From: Paenibacillus sp. MAEPY2
Lineage (GTDB): Bacteria; Bacillota; Bacilli; Paenibacillales; Paenibacillaceae
Reading direction: 5' to 3'
NCBI RefSeq assembly: GCF_000499205.1
Contig: NZ_AWUK01000017.1
Span: forward strand, 124,001-188,000
Length of the DNA: 64,000 nucleotides
The position numbers and the translations under genes were made by a program. The notes below the pieces were generated by a model that was not told the DNA's origin, ran no database searches, and worked only from the letters and a program-made list of their open reading frames with translations. Shown here in pieces: positions 26,701 through 35,130 of this stretch; the stretch's first letter is position 1, and each line of letters begins with the position of its first letter.

Positions 26701-28561
26701 GTAGAACGGAACCTTGGCTGTTATAGGTTGTTTCGGTGTATCTCTCCAAGGTACTATTAATCTTGCTGGTAGAACGGACAGGCTTGATCCAGTGATATGG
26801 AGCCTTACTCGTTTCATAGTCATAAGTGGATTCTTGTCCGGTACTGCGCTTTTCTGAAGTCACCATTCCGTTGGCATCGTAGGTCATGGTCGTGGTTAGC
26901 TTCTCGCCTGCACGTCCACCCTCACTAACCCACTCCGTCATTTGAGTCGGAAGGTTTCGCTTCGTCTGGTTATCGTACTGCAACTCCGTTGAATAAGTCA
27001 CGTCATCTCCAGTTAACGTGTGCTTATCTGCGCGAACCAAATCTGGATGAGCTGCAGCGCTAAACGTTTTGGAGAACGTCCAAGTATCTACAGTGTTCTC
27101 TGCTTTCACTTTTGTTGTCCATGATGCGGGTTGACCGTATGCTTTCAGGTCTTCTCCAGAATATTCAAAGTTAACCTTGTCCAGAACGCCTTCGCCATCC
27201 GTTGTACTAAACTGGCTCTTGCGCTCTCTTACTTTGAATACGAAATGGGAGGAACCTTCGCCGATCTGCTTCAACTCCGGAATATATGCATAATCCGTTA
27301 TAGCTGATGAAGGGCTTGTAATACGCGATAGCAACGCGGTATGCATCACACCTTGAGCATTTTGGTTGCTTTGCAACTCAGGTAAAAAGTTGAATTTGGA
27401 TTCCGGAAAATAGTACGTATACGTCGTTGTCCGATCGAGAGCATCCGTGTATTCTCGCAAAATGCGAATGCCTTCGTCCTCGCGTTGCGTGTACGTTGCT
27501 TTCCGATCTGTTCCAGCTAGCTGTACAGTAACCTTCAGGTTGTCATAAGCAAATGTCAGCGCCTGACCTTCGCTGTTTTCAATTCTTGCAATGGCTTGGT
27601 TTCCGTTCAATGTCGTATAGTGAAAGTTCACGGTATTTCGATAGCCATCTGTAATTTGCAACAGTTCTCCGGCTTCATTAAATAGATAATCGTAGCCGTT
27701 TCGGATGGATAAACGATAAGTGCTAGATACGCCATTAACAATCACGGTGGCATCTTGCTTAATGGTTAAGTCATTCCATACGTAACCTTCCAGTTCCAGA
27801 TTCGCGTTTAAGCGGTAATAGCCCACGCCCGGAATCAGAATATACTGATTATCGCCACGTTTTTCCATGAAAGGAATATCCCAACGCCAGCCTTGCCCCA
27901 ATCCAGCAGAGAGTTCTTCCTTGCGTGGCGTAACCTTATTGGAATACGTTTGTGTCGTTTCGTCATATTCAACACCAAGTTGCCCAGTGGCTCTAGCGCT
28001 GTCATAGACGCGTGTCAGATCAAACGGAATGAGTCCAGGTAGAGAAAGGTCAGTACTCTGAATCATTATTTCCCCTGTAGCAGTAGAGATGGATTCCGCT
28101 CCATAAGACGTCATATAAAGTGATGCGTCATCTCGGATATCGACATGGTTAAGTCCAGTTTCGTCCACGGTCGTTCCCGTACCTGGAGTATCCTCATTAA
28201 GAGCATTAATCGAGAAGTTGTTTTGCTGTGATGAACCGGAAGGGCGTAGCCCCTCCATTTGAATTGGTTCGCTTATTTCTTGTGCTTCTAGCCATTTTTC
28301 AGCAGCCTCGCCGCCTGTGCGATCTGTCTGTAAAGCTTTATACAATTGGTACAGCGAGTAACCTTGATCTAGTTTTTTCTCAATCCAATCTTCTTTGATA
28401 CCAAATTGCTCTTTTAAACTATGGATAGTAATGTAAGTAGCGGAAGGGAGGGAATCCCTACCTTCTGCCGCCGCTGCTGTTTTTCCTCCATATCCAAAAG
28501 AACCGAACCCACTAAGAACCAATATGACGCACAACCAAATAATCGTTATTTTCTTAAACAC
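23765..28561 (-). CDS. Secreted Rhs/YD-repeat (WapA-like) polymorphic toxin
   Basis: 1598 residues with a signal peptide (MFKKITIIWLCVILVLSGFG...AAAAEG). Dozens of YD repeats (for example YDANGMVTSEKR, YDKEGRLLQIVH, YDELGRLIKQTH) fill residues ~300-1330 and should form the beta-cocoon that encloses the toxin. The conserved Rhs core end (YAGEYWDDTVGLQYLRARWYDP, then NLYSYVSNNPLKYVDPSG) lies near 1325-1390. Beyond DPSG about 205 residues form a variable C-terminal domain ending HVRIYGRIDGKGNLIFDYLK that I do not recognise; its basic character fits a nuclease-type toxin. The gene sits 31 nt after a secreted repeat protein and 11 nt before a putative immunity gene, so three genes form one operon. 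Contact-dependent killing is family inference. Confidence 0.9.
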   Translation of the reverse strand: MFKKITIIWLCVILVLSGFGSFGYGGKTAAAAEGRDSLPSATYITIHSLKEQFGIKEDWIEKKLDQGYSLYQLYKALQTDRTGGEAAEKWLEAQEISEPIQMEGLRPSGSSQQNNFSINALNEDTPGTGTTVDETGLNHVDIRDDASLYMTSYGAESISTATGEIMIQSTDLSLPGLIPFDLTRVYDSARATGQLGVEYDETTQTYSNKVTPRKEELSAGLGQGWRWDIPFMEKRGDNQYILIPGVGYYRLNANLELEGYVWNDLTIKQDATVIVNGVSSTYRLSIRNGYDYLFNEAGELLQITDGYRNTVNFHYTTLNGNQAIARIENSEGQALTFAYDNLKVTVQLAGTDRKATYTQREDEGIRILREYTDALDRTTTYTYYFPESKFNFLPELQSNQNAQGVMHTALLSRITSPSSAITDYAYIPELKQIGEGSSHFVFKVRERKSQFSTTDGEGVLDKVNFEYSGEDLKAYGQPASWTTKVKAENTVDTWTFSKTFSAAAHPDLVRADKHTLTGDDVTYSTELQYDNQTKRNLPTQMTEWVSEGGRAGEKLTTTMTYDANGMVTSEKRSTGQESTYDYETSKAPYHWIKPVRSTSKINSTLERYTETTYNSQGSVLRSTTKNGYGGQLLTESEVKLDDKGRVISTTDKGGYLSKDSVATLSYQANAGHLVKSKSITVNDAAGKAEALVESYEYTNAGELEKTTDASGEQESYQYDKEGRLLQIVHTDGTKSTTAYDDVKNIITNTSPDGIVTTERYNPLGLLVEEQTAEATYKYAYDREGNVTAIEDAEGNVTRVVVDAFGQAIETKYPDGTTGTTTIDAVSQTVTYKDAADNRTREKKDLLGRVTAVEEYRNGAYVPLQQTEYDIDGNVIASVDGNGQRTTYTYDALGQITTVTTPKQETSRYFYSYQGQVTQIVSPNTQTVTKQYDELGRLIKQTHPSPAGYATTLYYDKKSNLIKKQDRLGKVTEYTYNSDNMLTGMKAPDTNVSYTYDEIGRRTSMTDDHGKTTYSYRAADGMLSGLTFPDGTRLDYENNTQQRLGYTLTDAKGQSLRIHGEVDAMNRVTSMDITSGSGGASALAASGTTPVDRMTFSYASNSLLEKLSFGKGLSTSYQFNGYDLSGITISQGTSAVQQFAYEYDGNKNITSRTQNGETDQYTYDELSRIQTEAGTQKETYTYDPNGNRYSTGSGKVYGLKDAQYTYDSQNRLIKATGEGKAVTYSYNGDGLLYERTEGDQTIRYYYDEEAKLMAEATVTSGKAELTYAYIYDLYGQLWARQDKQTGKLEYYQLNGHGDVVGLVDDAGKVLNSYTYDIWGGPLTTEETVPNMLRYAGEYWDDTVGLQYLRARWYDPGMARFIGEDTYEGELNDPLSLNLYSYVSNNPLKYVDPSGHRKTSTYYEIEKMLTASMKGDKSYKSSLNKVFTKVYGDKGVKFANLYAQLTQTSGAFINSPFNANVAKGQLLSAYENGQDSYDVKVAWTSVAGSFLSGRVNSAIGISGSSSLLLPASRWIARPTFDALKKLGLNQQFARAMQKGLANARKGDNGIILLSQSEQITHKGNLYIVKLKVAKAPNHVRIYGRIDGKGNLIFDYLKSGK

Positions 28562-28592
28562 TCCATCACCTCAACCTAGATTTAGACACTCA

Positions 28593-31500
28593 TTAATTAA
28601 ATGGGAAAATCTTTTTCGTTCGTTTCGTTAAATTACCGTTGCGATCATACTCAAACACAATTTGATCTCCTGTAAATAGAACGACTTTAAGCAATTGATT
28701 GCCATAACCGTACTCATAGCTGTTGTCATTGCGAATGTTCATCCATGCTGCTTTTATGGCTCCCTGAATCGGTTTTCCTTCTTTTTCGCTTAGCTTGAGA
28801 TAATAATTCTGTCCACCTTCAAGCTCCCATTCAAGAACGGTATATTGTTCACCATATACCTGTTCTTGCTCTATTGAAGCAGCTACCGGAATGGTCAATT
28901 CCTTATCTGAATACAATTCGATCCGAGGTTCGATGGAAAAATCACCTGATTCCTTTATGGCAATCCGATACTTGTCAGAGCTATAAGGACTAAAACGGTA
29001 GTACACATTCCCTTGCTGAACTGTCGGAAGCGCCGTCTCTGTGTTTTCATACAAAGTCAGAAACTCCACTTCCACTTCCTTGACCGTAAAGTGCCGATAA
29101 GCACCTACAAATTTCAGTGTTTGGGATGACACGTTAAGCACCTGAATGTCAGACTTTCCAGGTACAAATTGTCCTCCTGTAGCGTTCTTTCCTTCCTTAA
29201 CAACAGCTTGACTCTGATTTCGAATAACGTAATCATAGGTTCCTCCTTCTGAAGGAGAACCAACGAGTATAGCCTCATAAGGTGAGGTATTTGAGAACAA
29301 GAGCGTGTTATTTGGCGTCAAATTCCGCTTGATAAGTGCAGGCTCCTGACTGGAGCTGGCTGTCACAGGAGAGGTATATTGAATCGTTACAGGTTCCGTA
29401 GATACTACGGTAACAACAAGCGTTGCACCTGCTGGAATATCCCATGTTGCATGACTCATACCTTCCACGAAATACAATGCTTTATTAGATTTGTCGTAGA
29501 CCGTATAATCCACAACGGAATTTACTCCTGCGATTCGTTCAATTTGAGCAGGTTTTGAATCCGGATTCGTAAATACTGCACTCTGTCCTTGATTGACAGT
29601 GATTTCTGTCTCTGGTGAAGGGACTTGATCATCTTGTCCACGGAAAACGCGGTAAATCCCACCATACGTTATGGGTTGATCCGAGATGTTGGTAACAACA
29701 ACTTTTTTACCACCCAAGACATACGCCTCAATCGCTGTTGCTGTTCTACTGCTTGACACTGTTCCATCTACGTTGTAAATCGTGTAATCATACACCCGCC
29801 CCTCACTGCTGGAAGCATCATTTCGGACCCTTTTCGCATCTGAGCTTATGTTGGTAAAGGCATAGCTCTCGCCTTTGTTCAACGTTACGCGCAGATAAGC
29901 TGGTTCCTGGCTGTCCACGACAGAGAAATCATCCGTGTATTCAAATGTTACAGGTGTACTTCCTCCTACGGTAACGACGGCTTCACCACCAGAAGGAATG
30001 GTAGCGAGACTTACATTGCTATTGAATTTGTCACTATGTGCTCTGCCGTCTGCCTTATACACCACAATATCAAACAGTGCACCTAATTTTTTGGCGTTAC
30101 TCCGTATTGGGTTGCTGAGTGAGCCTCCATTATGGAATTTTACCGATTGCCCCGGTGATACCGTAATCTTAGTTAGTGCTTCATTTGGTCGATCCTCTAC
30201 ATCAAAAATGGTGTAAATCGCACCTATGGTTACAGGCTCCGCAGATACGCCTGTGATTACTGCTTTATTTCCATAGTAAACAACTGGTTCAACCGCTGTG
30301 GCTTTTCTTGTACTCCGTTCTGTTCCATCCGGATAATAGGTGACGTAATCAAATATCCGCCCTTGGGTTGTGGACGCATCACTATCTAGATATTCCCGAT
30401 CGGTACTGTTATTCCAAAATGTCGCGCTTTCTCCCTGTTTGAGTGTTACGCGATGGTACGCAGGTTCCATGCTTTCTTCAACCGAGAAATCATCCGTATA
30501 ACTAAACTCAATTGGGACTTGCCCAACTACGGTCACGACTGCGTAACCTTGTGAGCGAATGATCGGATTAGTATTTTTGTTGAATCCATCCGAATGAACG
30601 ACGTTTTCTGCTGTATAAAGAACATAGTCAAAAACGGCTCCATTGGTACTACTTGCATTGTTTTTTATCGGATTAGCCAACGAACCATTATTACTGAAAA
30701 TCATAGATTCTCCAGGATATACAGTGATTCGAGTAATCGCATCACCACCGGCTTTTTGGACATCAAATGTCCGATAGGGCACACCATATGTTACAGGCGT
30801 TGATGTAACCAAAGTTACAACGGCGGTTCTTCCCGCTGCTACCGTAGGCTTAGTCGTCGTATTCGTCCCTGTAGAACTTTCCGTTCCATCCGGAAGATAA
30901 ACAACGTAATCATGCTTATCTTTGGTCGTTCCATCACTTTGGAGTGCATCTGATTTGGAACTGATGTTGGTGAATTGGTAGCTATCGCCCTGATATAGAG
31001 TTGTACGCGTATAGGCTGGCTCATCGCTCCATTCACCGGTATAGACTTCATAGGGAAATCCAACACTAACAGGCTGTGAGCCCGCTCCAGTAATAATAAT
31101 TTCGTTCCCTCCTGCAAGTGAAGGTTTCCCAGTCGTTTCAAAATTTGAACTCACAAGACTACCATCTTCTTTGTAAGAAGCGTAGTCTATCTTCCTGTCC
31201 TGAGCCGTGGAAGTATCGGCACTTAAAACTCTTGACTGTGTCCCTTCATTAAAGTATCGATAGCTCTCTCCTTTGGATAACGTAACTCTAAGCATGGCAG
31301 GGTTAGCTGATACACTGTAGGAAAATTCAGAACGGATTGTCACTGTAAACGGATTTTGACCCGTGGAAGTCACCACAGCTGTATACCCTGAACCTACTGA
31401 CAAACTGCTAGTAGAGTTCATGTTCTCGCCCATAATGCTCCCATCCGGTCTATAAATAACGTAATCGTATGCACTGCTTCTTGAAGTCGCCGCATTGGTA

Positions 31501-31892
31501 CTTAACGATCTTGTCGCACTTCCATTATTCGTGAACGTATAGGAATCTCCAGGGCTCATGGTCAAAATATCCTCACCTGCCAGAGCCATAGCTTGAGGAG
31601 CTAAGAAGTTTTCCCCGTATGTATCATCGGTTACCGTCGGTGCATCTTCTGCTTCTTCAACATCTTCGTCTACACCTTCAGGTTCTTCATTGACGTCTGG
31701 ATCAATACCATCCTGATACTCGTCGTCTGTTAAAGTAGTATCCTCCATAGAAACATCAACATTCCCCGCGCTACTTTCAGTTGTTATTATGGTATCCGAT
31801 TGATCCGAAAGCGCATAACCGCTGGTCGGATACATGGTTCCAATCAACAACAAAGCCATCAGAAAAACAATAAAACCTTTTCTTAAACTCAT
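28593..31892 (-). CDS. Secreted nine-repeat protein with YD-like tail, Rhs operon partner
   Basis: 1099 residues with a signal peptide (MSLRKGFIVFLMALLLIGTM...SGYALS) and an acidic linker. Residues ~105-900 hold nine tandem units of ~88 residues, each with a (S/N/Q)xG(E/Q/D)S(Y/A/V)xF(T/S)N strand, an FDYV.Y..DG strand and a (K/A)AVVT hairpin. Units 4 and 6 and units 3, 5 and 7 are more alike, so a ~178-residue super-repeat is likely. The C-terminus ends in VFEYDRNGNLTKRTKK, which is a YD-repeat-type motif like those of the downstream Rhs protein. It starts after AAGGAGGAAT and is the first gene of the Rhs operon. A wall-bound scaffold or adhesin that partners the Rhs protein is inference; no family is recognised. 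Confidence 0.75.
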   Translation of the reverse strand: MSLRKGFIVFLMALLLIGTMYPTSGYALSDQSDTIITTESSAGNVDVSMEDTTLTDDEYQDGIDPDVNEEPEGVDEDVEEAEDAPTVTDDTYGENFLAPQAMALAGEDILTMSPGDSYTFTNNGSATRSLSTNAATSRSSAYDYVIYRPDGSIMGENMNSTSSLSVGSGYTAVVTSTGQNPFTVTIRSEFSYSVSANPAMLRVTLSKGESYRYFNEGTQSRVLSADTSTAQDRKIDYASYKEDGSLVSSNFETTGKPSLAGGNEIIITGAGSQPVSVGFPYEVYTGEWSDEPAYTRTTLYQGDSYQFTNISSKSDALQSDGTTKDKHDYVVYLPDGTESSTGTNTTTKPTVAAGRTAVVTLVTSTPVTYGVPYRTFDVQKAGGDAITRITVYPGESMIFSNNGSLANPIKNNASSTNGAVFDYVLYTAENVVHSDGFNKNTNPIIRSQGYAVVTVVGQVPIEFSYTDDFSVEESMEPAYHRVTLKQGESATFWNNSTDREYLDSDASTTQGRIFDYVTYYPDGTERSTRKATAVEPVVYYGNKAVITGVSAEPVTIGAIYTIFDVEDRPNEALTKITVSPGQSVKFHNGGSLSNPIRSNAKKLGALFDIVVYKADGRAHSDKFNSNVSLATIPSGGEAVVTVGGSTPVTFEYTDDFSVVDSQEPAYLRVTLNKGESYAFTNISSDAKRVRNDASSSEGRVYDYTIYNVDGTVSSSRTATAIEAYVLGGKKVVVTNISDQPITYGGIYRVFRGQDDQVPSPETEITVNQGQSAVFTNPDSKPAQIERIAGVNSVVDYTVYDKSNKALYFVEGMSHATWDIPAGATLVVTVVSTEPVTIQYTSPVTASSSQEPALIKRNLTPNNTLLFSNTSPYEAILVGSPSEGGTYDYVIRNQSQAVVKEGKNATGGQFVPGKSDIQVLNVSSQTLKFVGAYRHFTVKEVEVEFLTLYENTETALPTVQQGNVYYRFSPYSSDKYRIAIKESGDFSIEPRIELYSDKELTIPVAASIEQEQVYGEQYTVLEWELEGGQNYYLKLSEKEGKPIQGAIKAAWMNIRNDNSYEYGYGNQLLKVVLFTGDQIVFEYDRNGNLTKRTKKIFPFN

Positions 31893-32183
31893 GGAATTTA
31901 TATTCCTCCTTTATGTTTTTTCTCCATTCCCTTCCTAAACAGATGTATAAATGGAGTCTAATAAATCATTATCGTCATTTCCTTTATTTTAGGATATAGT
32001 TAATTAGTCCCTACTTTAAGGGGCTTTTTTCCTTCTCTCTTTCAGATAACAATTAATATAACCTGTAATTATCTTGATCCGAAACAGAATTAAAGATTAA
32101 ATGCAGTTCAAATGCTATGCTATTTCAATTGAATTAATCGTTTTTCCTAATTGGGCTATAAATTCGATTTATACCTGAAAAAT
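31893..32183. other. Upstream region of the Rhs operon
   Basis: AT-rich spacer to yaaA. On the minus strand it ends in the site AAGGAGGAAT for the 31892 start, so the Rhs operon promoter should be here. A short hairpin with a T-run near 32007-32032 (CCCT..AGGGG, CTTTTTT) may be a weak plus-strand terminator. No gene was found. Confidence 0.45.
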
Positions 32184-32206
32184 AAAAAAAGCCGCCATTT
32201 GGCGAC
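32184..32206 (-). terminator. Terminator of yaaA
   Basis: On the minus strand GTCGCC, AAAT and GGCGGC form a six-pair hairpin (one G-U) followed by seven T. It is ~50 nt after the yaaA stop. Confidence 0.7.
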
Positions 32207-32258
32207 TTTTGAGTAAATAAATAGTTATCATTCTGATATGTGATCAGCAGACAACAGG

Positions 32259-33011
32259 CTACTGTCCCTCTGAATATATAAATACATAAGTACTCTCATC
32301 CGACTTCTCTTCTGAAAAAAACAAACCTAACCGATCAAAGCTTCTGATATCCTCCACATCTGTGATCTTCCGCTCAGCCATATATCGTACCATCTCACCT
32401 CTGGCCATTTTGGCCCGGGTTGCCTTTTCAACCAACTTCCCATTGACCATCTGTCCGAATACACAAGTAATGAACCGGGTTTCCTCACTCAGAAAAGGCA
32501 AAATATTTTTGCTATACTCTTTGGAAGCCAGATTTAGGATGTAGTTGCTTTCTGATTGAAGCTGATCTGCGAGTTTGCTGCCCCAGAATTGATAGAGCGA
32601 TTTGAAGCCTGGACCTTGCAGCTTGCCCTGCATCTCCAACCGGTAAGGGGTAACCCCATCCAAAGGCCGCAACATGCCATAAAAACCGGATAAAATACGT
32701 AAATGCTGCTGAACATACGCCAGTTCCTCATCTTGAAAAACACCCGGAGCCATATATTGAAACTGAATGCCCTCATAGGCATAGATTGCTGGTGTCAGAT
32801 TTGCTTTTATATTCATATTTTGAATCCGCTCCACGTTCTGTTCGGCGATTGCATCGTTACACTTCCACATTGCTTTGAGTTCGTCATAGGATAACTTTTG
32901 AAGCAGACTCAATAGCTGTTCTGACTCGTTAATAAAATGCGGCATCTGCGCAATAGCCATAAGATCGGTATCAATCTTCATCTTTTTAGCTGGTGATATA
33001 ATAATTCTCAT
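32259..33011 (-). CDS. yaaA: YaaA, peroxide-stress / DNA-binding protein (UPF0246)
   Basis: 250 residues, the normal length of YaaA. It begins MRIIISPAKKM, the family's N-terminal signature, and contains AIYAYEGIQFQYM, LSGFYGMLRPLDGVTPYRLE and FITCVFGQMVNG, all typical of this family. In E. coli YaaA lowers intracellular iron-mediated damage under peroxide stress and its fold binds DNA. The gene is monocistronic with its own terminator. A diverged C-terminal copy lies at 22756-23087 in the same orientation, and the Rhs operon lies between the two. Confidence 0.93.
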   Translation of the reverse strand: MRIIISPAKKMKIDTDLMAIAQMPHFINESEQLLSLLQKLSYDELKAMWKCNDAIAEQNVERIQNMNIKANLTPAIYAYEGIQFQYMAPGVFQDEELAYVQQHLRILSGFYGMLRPLDGVTPYRLEMQGKLQGPGFKSLYQFWGSKLADQLQSESNYILNLASKEYSKNILPFLSEETRFITCVFGQMVNGKLVEKATRAKMARGEMVRYMAERKITDVEDIRSFDRLGLFFSEEKSDESTYVFIYSEGQ

Positions 33012-33130
33012 CGTGCTGATCCATCCTTAATCTACCGTTGTTTTTGTCGTTATCCATTGTACAGGATTGGACAGGCAAATCCAATGCCAAGGCTTAACTA
33101 AATCCCTCATGGTACCTTTGAAAAGACTCA

Positions 33131-33170
33131 AAAATGAACAAGTTAGCCCACGATTGGACCGGCTTGTTCA
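33131..33170 (-). terminator. Terminator of the SPFH gene
   Basis: TGAACAAG (33135-33142) pairs with CTTGTTCA (33163-33170); on the minus strand the hairpin is followed by TTTTTGAG. It is ~60 nt past the SPFH stop codon. Confidence 0.65.
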
Positions 33171-33226
33171 TTCAAATTCAACACATTCAATTGGTGAGAA
33201 AGCAAGGCGCGCATTTCAAACCGCTA

Positions 33227-34105
33227 CTAGGGAGTTACGCTCCCCGCGCCGCTATTTTGCTCTGTTTTTGTAGTCGGCAATTGAATCATTGGCGTATTTG
33301 ACCCACTTACATATGGAAGGGCTCCATCCCATTTCTTGATGGTTTCATATTCAACGAGTTGACTCGATAATGAATGTTGAAGTTCTTTATTTGCTTTAGC
33401 TTGACCTTCTGCTTCAATTAATAGTTTGTCTGCATTACCTTGCGCTTCCACGCGCTTGCGCTCTGCTTCTTTTTTCGCGATCTCAAGTTCAGTCGTTTTA
33501 CGTTCCAGTTCTTGAGAAGCTTCAACACGCTTATCGATTGCTTCCTGCGTCTTAGCATCAGGTTGAGGAACACCTACAGTAACGTTTGATACAATAAAGC
33601 CTAAATCTTTAACGTCATCAGAAAAACGTTGTTGGACATCCACTCCTGCTTCGGATGACTTTTCACCATACACATCAATGACTGTAAACTTGGAGATACC
33701 TTTACGAGCTGCGTCACGGAAACGTGTTTTGAGATATGTATCCTCAATTTCTTGAATGCTAATTGGCCCAAATGTATTGAATATGGAAGATACTTTACTT
33801 GGTTCTACTTGGTAGTTGTAGGCAAAATCGATTGTGATGTTTTTCCCGTCAGAAGTTGCAATCTGAATGTCTCTGTATTCCACCGTTTGAATTCGGATCG
33901 GATATTTCGTCACTTTATCAAACGCTCCAACGAGTTTCCACCCTTGACTCAGTGTACTGTCTTTTACGCCTCCATTTGGTGAATACACGACCCCAACATA
34001 TCCATTAGGAATTCGTGTTACAAAGAAGGTCACCAGTAATACTCCCACAATAATAACCAATGCAACCGTAATTGCTCCTACCCTAAACGTCTTTGAATTT
34101 TTCAT
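33227..34105 (-). CDS. SPFH/prohibitin-family membrane protein
   Basis: 292 residues from ATG 34105, which has GAGGAG seven bases upstream; an ATG two codons earlier at 34111 is too close to that site. One N-terminal membrane helix (VGAITVALVIIVGVLLVTFF) is followed by the SPFH/band-7 domain (NGYVGVVYSPNGGVKD, GWKLVGAFDKVTKYPIR, FAYNYQVEPSKV) and a long charged coiled coil (ELERKTTELEIAKKEAERKR). Family knowledge: such proteins form membrane-associated rings or microdomain scaffolds and modulate proteases such as FtsH. It overlaps the 3' end of a 52-codon membrane-protein gene, which suggests translational coupling and a joint function. Confidence 0.88.
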   Translation of the reverse strand: MKNSKTFRVGAITVALVIIVGVLLVTFFVTRIPNGYVGVVYSPNGGVKDSTLSQGWKLVGAFDKVTKYPIRIQTVEYRDIQIATSDGKNITIDFAYNYQVEPSKVSSIFNTFGPISIQEIEDTYLKTRFRDAARKGISKFTVIDVYGEKSSEAGVDVQQRFSDDVKDLGFIVSNVTVGVPQPDAKTQEAIDKRVEASQELERKTTELEIAKKEAERKRVEAQGNADKLLIEAEGQAKANKELQHSLSSQLVEYETIKKWDGALPYVSGSNTPMIQLPTTKTEQNSGAGSVTP

Positions 34106-34241
34106 CACCATTCTCCTCTTGTTTGAATTTATTGTATTTCTTCAAAATTCTACTACCTATTTTATTGAATAGCGGGAACATTAATGACCATAGAATAAAT
34201 GCTAGGATCAAAATTAAAATGATTCCCCCAATAAATGGCAT
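34083..34241 (-). CDS. 52-residue single-pass membrane protein overlapping the SPFH gene
   Basis: ATG 34241 follows GGGGAGG by six bases; the frame ends at TAG 34083-34085. The product is MPFIGGIILILILAFILWSL, MFPLFNKIGSRILKKYN, KFKQEENGDEKFKDV: one membrane helix with a basic cytoplasmic tail that turns acidic. Its last 23 bases overlap the first codons of the SPFH gene in another frame, and the SPFH ribosome site lies inside it, a typical coupled arrangement. Small size explains why it is easily missed. A membrane partner or adaptor of the SPFH protein is inferred from the coupling. Confidence 0.7.
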   Translation of the reverse strand: MPFIGGIILILILAFILWSLMFPLFNKIGSRILKKYNKFKQEENGDEKFKDV

Positions 34242-34315
34242 ATCCGTCCTCCCCTCTATGGATGTAACCTAGCAAAACCTCATCTGCACGAATGAATCCG
34301 CATAGTTAATTTAAT

Positions 34316-34438
34316 TCATCTACGCTTTATCGCATCCCATGCTAGACCCTCGTGGCCAAATTCTACTTTGCAAAATGCTGTGGTTCCATCTACATCTGTT
34401 TAAATGTTACTTCTCCGTTCATCCAAATTTATAACCAA
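34316..34438 (-). pseudogene. Possible remnant of a short toxin-tail-like gene
   Basis: A strong AAAGGAGG site is followed by TTG 34438 and MVINLDERRSNI, then TAA, then in the same frame TDVDGTTAFCKVEFGHEGLA, WDAIKRR and TGA at 34316-34318. A frame change before the TAA would also join FKQM to DVDGTTAF. The second part has coding character and resembles the short beta-hairpin plus helix endings of secreted toxin modules. It is read as a decayed gene, low confidence. The rest of 34242-34610 holds nothing I recognise. Confidence 0.3.
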
Positions 34439-34611
34439 CTAATTATATCCTCCTTTATATATACTTTGTAAATTCGTATTCGGTTTCAAGGGCATCCAGC
34501 GCTTGAACTACTATTAGGTAAAATAGCGAAGAAAATGGTGAGTCAGTGACGTCCACTATGCGGATAATCCTATGAAGAAAGTGCCTTCGTGTAGCCGCTG
34601 CCGCCCTAATA

Positions 34612-34644
34612 TCACAAAAAAGAGCCATCAAATTGTTTGATGGC
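34612..34644 (-). terminator. Minus-strand terminator
   Basis: GCCATCAAA (34624-34632) pairs perfectly with TTTGATGGC (34636-34644) over TTG; on the minus strand it is followed by TCTTTTTTGTG. It is the second terminator behind the 34811-35068 gene and isolates the SPFH unit. Confidence 0.7.
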
Positions 34645-34744
34645 ATTTCGAACGCGTAACCTAACGCATCATCAATTTATGTTGAAATAGCTGGATGCAT
34701 TGGATTCTACCCTGTTCTTTAAATAATAGTATTAACCTAGCCTT

Positions 34745-34787
34745 AAAATTTAAAGCGACCGTTCCTGTATAAAAAGGAAACGGTCGC
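34745..34787 (-). terminator. Terminator of the 34811-35068 gene
   Basis: GCGACCGTTCC (34755-34765) pairs with GGAAACGGTCGC (34776-34787), one bulge; on the minus strand it is followed by TTTAAATTTTAAGG. It lies ~25 nt behind the stop codon. Confidence 0.65.
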
Positions 34788-34810
34788 AACCTAATGATTA
34801 TCTCCCCCAC

Positions 34811-35068
34811 TCACCTAATTTCTTGGGAAGACCCTTCTACAATATCAATTATATAGACCTTATGAATGCCTAAATTTTCAGTAGTGGTGAGCTTGTATAA
34901 TTTAGGGGGGGTTGTTGGCTCCAAAATAGCCCACTGCCAATTAGATCCTGGGCCAGTTATTAAGGATTTTATTTCATCAGTGTCCAAATCTAAAGGAATG
35001 GCTTTCTTTCCAGCATTACCAGAAACCTCTCTTACAATTAAATTGACCTGATTATTGTTCTGTGACAT
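34811..35068 (-). CDS. Small hypothetical protein
   Basis: ATG 35068 gives 85 residues starting MSQNNNQVNLIVREVSGNAG; an in-frame ATG three codons earlier is also possible. The chain is beta-rich with a central GPGSNWQWAILEPTTPPKLY and an acidic end. There is no signal peptide or membrane helix. I do not recognise it. It follows the 35131-35442 membrane-protein gene in the same direction by ~60 nt and ends in a clear terminator, so the two probably form an operon. Confidence 0.55.
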   Translation of the reverse strand: MSQNNNQVNLIVREVSGNAGKKAIPLDLDTDEIKSLITGPGSNWQWAILEPTTPPKLYKLTTTENLGIHKVYIIDIVEGSSQEIR

Positions 35069-35130
35069 GTTGATCAACTCGATATTGTACTCGTATCACT
35101 GATCAGACGTATAACTAACCCGATCACTTT

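Noticed and set aside
34455..34646. A 63-codon minus-strand frame
   Set aside because: It includes a terminator hairpin at its 5' end and lacks coding character.
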